NCBI RefSeq assembly: GCF_025947345.1
Contig: NZ_CP110011.1
Location: forward strand, 1,860,001-1,924,000
Reading direction: 5' to 3'
DNA from: Flavobacterium sp. N502536
Lineage (GTDB): Bacteria; Bacteroidota; Bacteroidia; Flavobacteriales; Flavobacteriaceae
DNA length: 64,000 nt
The first letter of the stretch is position 1. Each line of letters begins with the position of its first letter. Below, in pieces: positions 60,101-64,000 of the stretch. Made by a program: the position numbers and the translations under genes. The notes beneath the pieces were generated by a model. The model saw only the letters and a program-made list of their open reading frames with translations, had not been told where the DNA came from and made no database searches.

Positions 60101-62581
60101 AGAGTCTTTTTTACTTCCCCAATTTGTATTCGAATACGCAACATTATCTACTTGTATGCACGTTAAATTAGGGTTATTTGTAAAATCGATATAGCTTGAT
60201 AATGAAGTGTTTTTTCCGTTTTTTAAGTTGAAATCGGTTAATTGATTCGATTTACAGGACAGAGCGGTAAGTGCTGTGTTTTTAGAAACATCAAGACTGG
60301 TTAGCTTATTAAAATTACAGTCGATATTGTAAAGCGCAATGTTTTTAGAAACATTCAGAGAGGTCAGCTTATTTGATTCACATCGTAAATCTAAAAGAGC
60401 AGTATTTTTAGAAAGATCGAGAGTAGTCAAATCATTAGATCCGCAGAACAATTGAGTCAGGAGCGTATTTTTAGAAACATCCAAACTCGTCAATTGATTT
60501 GAAATAGCATACAATTCTGTTAGTTTAACATGTTTCGTGATATCGATAGTTTTTAAAGGATTCGAACTAACACGCAAAGAAGTCAAATCTAAATTTTTAG
60601 TAATATCCAGCTCCGAAAATTGATTGTTTTGGCACCATAAACCCGTCAGTTTAGTATTTTTAGTGACATCAAGCGTTTTTAATAAATTACCATTACAATC
60701 TAATTTAGTCAACGCAAGGTTCTGAGATACATCCAGACTTGTTAATTGATTGTACCTGCAATCTAAATAAGTCAAATCAGGATTTTTAGTAACGTCCAGA
60801 GTCGTTAATCGATTAGGGCTATTGGTCGTGGAGTCGCAGGATAAATAAATCAATTTGACATTTTTTGTTACATCCAGGCTCACTAAAGGGTTACTGCCGG
60901 TATACAACGTGGTCAGATTCACATTTTTAGTAACATCCAGATTGGTCAACTGGTTGGAGTCGCAGTATAATTCATTTAAGGCTAAATTCTCACTAACATT
61001 CAGATGGGTTAATTGATTAGAGTAACAAACCAATTGAGTTAAGGAAGTGAAACCCTCTATCCCTGTTAAATCGGTGATATCACTAGAGGCAACATTTAGC
61101 GTTTTGACAGCCGAAATTCTTGATGTTTGAACTTTTCCGTTCATACCGTCATCGTCAATGCCTAATGCAATTAACTTGTTTTCAAAAAGAGGATCGGGGA
61201 TAAGCGTGTACGATTCGCAACTATTATTAAAAACGGCTGCTGCGTCTTTTTTTGAGCTCCAGTTGTTAGTAGAATAGAAAACGTCATCTACCTCAATACA
61301 AGTTAAATTCGGATTGTTGGTAAAGAGAATATCGTTGCTTACAAAAGCACTGTTATTTCCGTTTTTTAAATTTAAATAATAAAGCGCATTATTCTCACAT
61401 CGCAAAGAGGTGATAAGCGGATTTTTAGAAATATCAATAGATTTTATTTGGTTAGAACTGCAATTTAGAGCTTGTAATTTGGCAAAGTATTCAATTCCGG
61501 ATAAATCTGTAATTAAACTGTTTGAAAGGTCAAGTGTCGTTATATTGCTAATATTTGCAGTTGAAACAAATCCATTTTTACCATCTGTATCAAGCCCCAG
61601 ACTGATTAATTTGTCTTCAAATTTTTCATCCGGAATCCTAGTGATACCAGCGCAGCTTATTTCAGAATATAAACCACCTGTTTTATTAAGGGTTGGCCAG
61701 TTTTTGTTTGAAAAAGTGGCATTATCTACCTGAATACAGAATAATTTAGAATTGTATGTAAAATCTAAATTATAACCGTTGATGTAATTATTACCACCGT
61801 TTTTTAAGTTTATAGAGGTTAATTCGTTGAAACTGCAATTTAATCGGGTTAGAACTCTGTTTTTAGATAAATCAAGCGTTGTTAATCGATTGGAATAGCA
61901 AATTAAATCTGTTAAAGATATATTTTGGGTTACATTCAGGCTGGTAAGGCTATTTTGTGAACAATCTAAACGGGCTAAACTTGTGTTTCGGGAGGTATTG
62001 ATACTACTAAGTTTGTTTTCCTGACAATAAAGGGATTCTAGTTTAGTGTTTTTAGTCAGATCCAAAACCGTTAGTTGATTTTGTCTTAGGTTTAAACTCC
62101 GTAGTTGGAAATTTAGCGAAACATTCAATCCGGTTAACCTATTTACATCGCAGGATAGATTGACAAGCTCTGCATTGTTAGAAACGTCCAGGTTTGTTAG
62201 TTGATTGGATCGACAGTTTAAAGTAATAAGATTCCTGTTTTTTGTAACGTCGAGTGTCGTTAAACTATTGTTATTACAGTACAAAGCAGCCAGCAGCGTA
62301 TTTTTGGAAACATCCAGACTAGTCAGTTTATTAGAATAACAAGACAAATCTGTTAACGAGACAAAATCCTGAATTCCGGTTAAATCAGAAATATCGCTTG
62401 AAATTACATTCAAAGAAGTCAGATTTGAGATTTTTGAAGTAAGTACTTGTCCATCAGTAGCGCCGGAGTCAATCCCTAAAGCGATTAACTTTTTTTCAAA
62501 GTTAATGTCAGGGATTGCGGTATATTGAGCATAAATAGAAAAGTTTGCTAACAACAGCAACAAAAGTAGTTTTGTTCTCAT
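57140..62581 (-). CDS. giant secreted leucine-rich-repeat protein with T9SS sorting domain (1813 aa)
   Basis: Signal peptide 1-18 (...FSIYA). Six modules start at about 20, 313, 458, 839, 1165 and 1553, of uneven LRR count. Module 2 is the shortest; modules 3, 4 and 5 are long and carry the cleanest LTSLDVSKNTxLTxLxCxSNQ repeats. The T9SS type A tail (LYPNPTKGEVNITN to the end, about 1743-1813) closely resembles that of gene 1. The 63-bp DNA repeats are near-identical in places (TTTTTAGAAACATCTAA on plus), so repeat number may vary by recombination. It has its own element-bearing promoter and terminator. Confidence 0.9.
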   Translation of the reverse strand: MRTKLLLLLLLANFSIYAQYTAIPDINFEKKLIALGIDSGATDGQVLTSKISNLTSLNVISSDISDLTGIQDFVSLTDLSCYSNKLTSLDVSKNTLLAALYCNNNSLTTLDVTKNRNLITLNCRSNQLTNLDVSNNAELVNLSCDVNRLTGLNVSLNFQLRSLNLRQNQLTVLDLTKNTKLESLYCQENKLSSINTSRNTSLARLDCSQNSLTSLNVTQNISLTDLICYSNRLTTLDLSKNRVLTRLNCSFNELTSINLKNGGNNYINGYNLDFTYNSKLFCIQVDNATFSNKNWPTLNKTGGLYSEISCAGITRIPDEKFEDKLISLGLDTDGKNGFVSTANISNITTLDLSNSLITDLSGIEYFAKLQALNCSSNQIKSIDISKNPLITSLRCENNALYYLNLKNGNNSAFVSNDILFTNNPNLTCIEVDDVFYSTNNWSSKKDAAAVFNNSCESYTLIPDPLFENKLIALGIDDDGMNGKVQTSRISAVKTLNVASSDITDLTGIEGFTSLTQLVCYSNQLTHLNVSENLALNELYCDSNQLTNLDVTKNVNLTTLYTGSNPLVSLDVTKNVKLIYLSCDSTTNSPNRLTTLDVTKNPDLTYLDCRYNQLTSLDVSQNLALTKLDCNGNLLKTLDVTKNTKLTGLWCQNNQFSELDITKNLDLTSLRVSSNPLKTIDITKHVKLTELYAISNQLTSLDVSKNTLLTQLFCGSNDLTTLDLSKNTALLDLRCESNKLTSLNVSKNIALYNIDCNFNKLTSLDVSKNTALTALSCKSNQLTDFNLKNGKNTSLSSYIDFTNNPNLTCIQVDNVAYSNTNWGSKKDSTANYLTVCDPYYTAIPDLNFEKKLIALGIDSGIADGKVLTSKIKTVISLDVSSSSIQDLTGIQSFSALKTLDCSRNYMTSLDVSKNTLLTSLNCSSKQLLSLDVTQNTLLTSLRCSGLDGNSNTRGEGKLTSLDVSKNTLLTTLDCSSNQITSLDLSKNTTLNILWCSSNRLSALNITANIELVSMFCGANDISTLDVSKNVLLKNFDCGFNKLAVIDVSKNINLAQFQCNSNFLTALDVSKNSNLNYFSCSSNRLKDLDLSKNPALISFFCDWNDLSSLNLKNGKNTLLNSSILTLVKNPNLSCIEVDDVTYANANWAKAKDATARFSLSCSSSDLYTLIPDVNFENKLISLGIDSGVADGMVLTSNINTVTSLNVSYSSITDLTGIQGFKALTKLECYGNYQLKTLDVSENIALTHLDSNNNYLVAKLDMSKNTALTYLNCYSNGLQTLDVSKNKALVTLQCASNQIAILDVTQNTLLTKLDCGYNKIALLDVSKNTELKSLTCTSNQLSNLDISKNTALNELWSGNNFFTTLDVSKNTALTSLICNTNKLTNIDVSKNLALTRFLVYGNQLTSIDVSSNTNLETFDCTFNTITALDVSKNLKLNYLYCANNKLSKLDVSKNTKLGLLDCNNNQLTTLDVSLNPNLRTFKCASNKLIYLNVKNGNNTLLVPYNPNPGVIVYNVDFRNNPNLTCIQVDNAGYSNANWSTQKDATAAYNTSCTAEFALIPNQNFEQRLIDLGIDTDGLNGKITIADVTAITSLDLSNSNITDLSGIENFTSLVHLNCENNQLTSLDLSKNVALETLNAAFNQITTLDLSKNRNLKVIYVANNPLISLNLQNGNNRNFIVASETGKNAANAITTSFLGLDKLSCIKVDDPDYSNANWSKIKEPTAIYSATCATLGIEETTLKNVILYPNPTKGEVNITNITLEKAAVYNSLGQLVKSFTLDPADTNNTINLSDLPKGVYYLYLIHQEAASAKKIVVE

Positions 62582-62606
62582 AGATTAGAGTTAGGATTAG
62601 GTCGAA

Positions 62607-62650
62607 CAAGTGTACAAAATACAAATGGTATTTCCTTACGGGAACACGTA
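62607..62650 (-). promoter_or_regulatory. LRR-regulon element and promoter, gene 3
   Basis: TACGTGTTCCCGTAA plus GGAAATA (62650-62629), then 14 bp, then TACACTTG (62614-62607), 25 bp before the ATG. Element, spacing and -7 box match those of the other two LRR genes. Confidence 0.7.
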
Positions 62651-62872
62651 TTCAGGAACTTATCTTTAAAGTTTAAAAGCCAGAGAATCAATTAGTCGTT
62701 TTTTTAAAGAGGTTAATGAGATCAGATTTTTTGATACGGAAGGGATTACAAGGTTCTTAAGGTTTCTTAAATGTTAAGGCAAAAATCATAAGACAGTGTT
62801 AATCGTTAGTTTTATGTAACAAAAAATCATAATTTAGGCGCATATTTAACTTTACAATATTTATTTAGATAC

Positions 62873-64000
62873 ATGAGACCTATAAAATCCCTCAAATTAT
62901 CTGCTTTTGCATTAATCGTTTTAGCAGGTTGCAGCACCACTATGCAAGCGCAAACATCGGCAACAAAAGAATTTATTAAAGCTCCTTTAGCCGTTGTTAA
63001 AAAAGCCCCTGTTAGCGAAAATGAATTAAAAAGATGGAGCCATCTTGATCTAATCAAAGATTCGATTCCGGGAATGAGTGTCGATAGGGCTTACGCTGAA
63101 TTATTGCAAGGCAAAACAGGACAAAAAGTGATCGTCGGAATTGTAGATTCGGGTGTCGATATCGAACATGAAGATCTAAAAGGGATGATCTGGACCAATC
63201 CTAAAGAAATACCGGGTAACGGAATCGACGATGACAAAAACGGATTTGTGGATGACATTCACGGGTGGAATTTTCTTGGAGACGCTATTCACGAAAATCT
63301 CGAACTGACACGTGTCGTTAAAAAAGGCGATGATGGATCTGCCGAATACAAAGAGGCTTTGGCGCAGTATACTAAAAAATACGAAGATGCCTTACAAGAT
63401 AAACAACAAGCCGATTTTTTACTTGAAGTTCATAAAACAATACAAAAAGAACTCAATAAAACGACCTATAAATTAGAAGACTTAAGTACCATAACTTCTA
63501 CAGATTCACGAGTTTCTCAGAGCAGAGATATCATGACTCAGGTTTTGACAAATGCCGGGCCAACTTTTGATCCTGATACAGAGTTAAAAGAATATAGTAA
63601 ACAGGTTTACGATCAGTTAAACTACAACTTAAACAAAGAATACGACGGTAGAAAAATCGTAGGAGATAATCCTGAGGACATTAAAAACACAAATTATGGA
63701 AATAATATTGTTTTTGGACCAGATAAAGAGGAAGCACTTCACGGAACGCACGTAGCCGGAATTATTGCACAAATTCGTGGAAATGCTTTGGGAGGAGACG
63801 GAGTTACTAACAATGTAGAAATCCTGACCGTAAGAGCCGTTCCGGATGGTGATGAGTACGACAAAGATATTGCTTTGGCGATTCGTTATGCTGTAGACAA
63901 TGGAGCAAAAGTAATCAACGGAAGTTTTGGAAAAAGCTTTTCTCCTCATAAAAAATGGGTTTATGACGCGATAAAATATGCGGCCAAAAAAGATGTTTTA
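62873..64000 (+). CDS. S8 family serine protease lipoprotein (partial, runs off the window)
   Basis: The first 376 codons are present. A lipoprotein signal peptide has lipobox IVLAGC (Cys20). The catalytic Asp92 lies in GIVDSGVDIEHED and the catalytic His290 in HGTHVAGII. The oxyanion and Ser motifs lie beyond the window edge. About 200 residues separate Asp and His, far more than in subtilisin, a feature of the Bacteroidetes long-insert S8 proteases. KVINGSFG (about 355-362) belongs to the substrate-binding strand. It is divergent from the LRR cluster and could process secreted proteins (inference). Confidence 0.88.
   Translation, partial: MRPIKSLKLSAFALIVLAGCSTTMQAQTSATKEFIKAPLAVVKKAPVSENELKRWSHLDLIKDSIPGMSVDRAYAELLQGKTGQKVIVGIVDSGVDIEHEDLKGMIWTNPKEIPGNGIDDDKNGFVDDIHGWNFLGDAIHENLELTRVVKKGDDGSAEYKEALAQYTKKYEDALQDKQQADFLLEVHKTIQKELNKTTYKLEDLSTITSTDSRVSQSRDIMTQVLTNAGPTFDPDTELKEYSKQVYDQLNYNLNKEYDGRKIVGDNPEDIKNTNYGNNIVFGPDKEEALHGTHVAGIIAQIRGNALGGDGVTNNVEILTVRAVPDGDEYDKDIALAIRYAVDNGAKVINGSFGKSFSPHKKWVYDAIKYAAKKDVL

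Noticed and set aside
47061..62581. Regular DNA repeats resembling a CRISPR array or satellite
   Set aside because: Repeats are in frame, 63 bp long, and encode 21-residue LRRs, so they are coding. Shadow ORFs on the plus strand over this region are by-products.

Overview
The window looks like a chromosomal piece of a Flavobacterium-type Bacteroidetes (Flavobacteriaceae). The DNA is AT-rich. Promoters carry the Bacteroidetes -7 box TAnnTTTG instead of a -10 TATAAT, and Shine-Dalgarno sequences are mostly absent. Several families are typical of the phylum: IPExxxVDY, DUF3078, DUF2480, DUF5689, TonB-dependent receptor, and proteins with a type IX secretion (T9SS) C-terminal sorting domain. No phage, IS transposase, CRISPR array or rRNA was seen.

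Layout. 0-5.2 kb: a small gene broken by an in-frame TAG, a DyP-type peroxidase with a co-directional partner, an exported bleomycin-hydrolase-like peptidase and a DUF4136 lipoprotein. 5.5-20.2 kb: mostly housekeeping genes (pyk, rnc, fabF, acpP, purN, rnhA, a sigma/anti-sigma-like pair, a PfkB kinase, a long PurF, sodB, pth, rplY, prs). An imperfect 184-bp tandem duplication at 16.2-16.57 kb looks like twin small RNAs. 20.4-21.5 kb: tRNA-Leu, an SRPBCC protein and two identical tRNA-Asn genes. 21.5-28.1 kb: rseP, then a small cassette (HTH protein, two tiny membrane peptides, repeated hairpins) bounded by a 19-bp direct repeat, then an old-yellow-enzyme oxidoreductase, a Gfo/Idh/MocA oxidoreductase and a frameshifted MFS transporter. 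28.3-35.9 kb: a TonB-dependent receptor with a DUF5689 lipoprotein, a secreted protein, hflX and DUF3078.

36.0-45.9 kb holds the SUF iron-sulfur assembly genes on the minus strand: sufA, sufB, an FMN reductase, sufC, a four-helix-bundle gene, sufD, then sufS, a lipoprotein, sufE, a SufT-like DUF59 protein and DUF2480. A divergent serine hydrolase separates sufD from sufS. sufS is broken by one missing base in a run of five G. The four-helix-bundle gene between sufC and sufD is flanked by inverted repeats and looks inserted.

46.1-64.0 kb: an MBL-fold hydrolase, then three giant secreted leucine-rich-repeat proteins (1109, 1907 and 1813 residues). Together they hold 16 copies of one module: an IPDxxFExxL...DGK cap, 21-residue LRRs, and a two-cysteine C-cap ending in a WxxxKD...C motif. 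All have T9SS tails. Each has the same 22-bp upstream element exactly 14 bp from a TAyACTTG -7 box, so they look like one regulon of surface proteins. A surface-type FN3 lipoprotein is co-transcribed with the largest. The window ends inside an S8 subtilisin-like lipoprotein protease.
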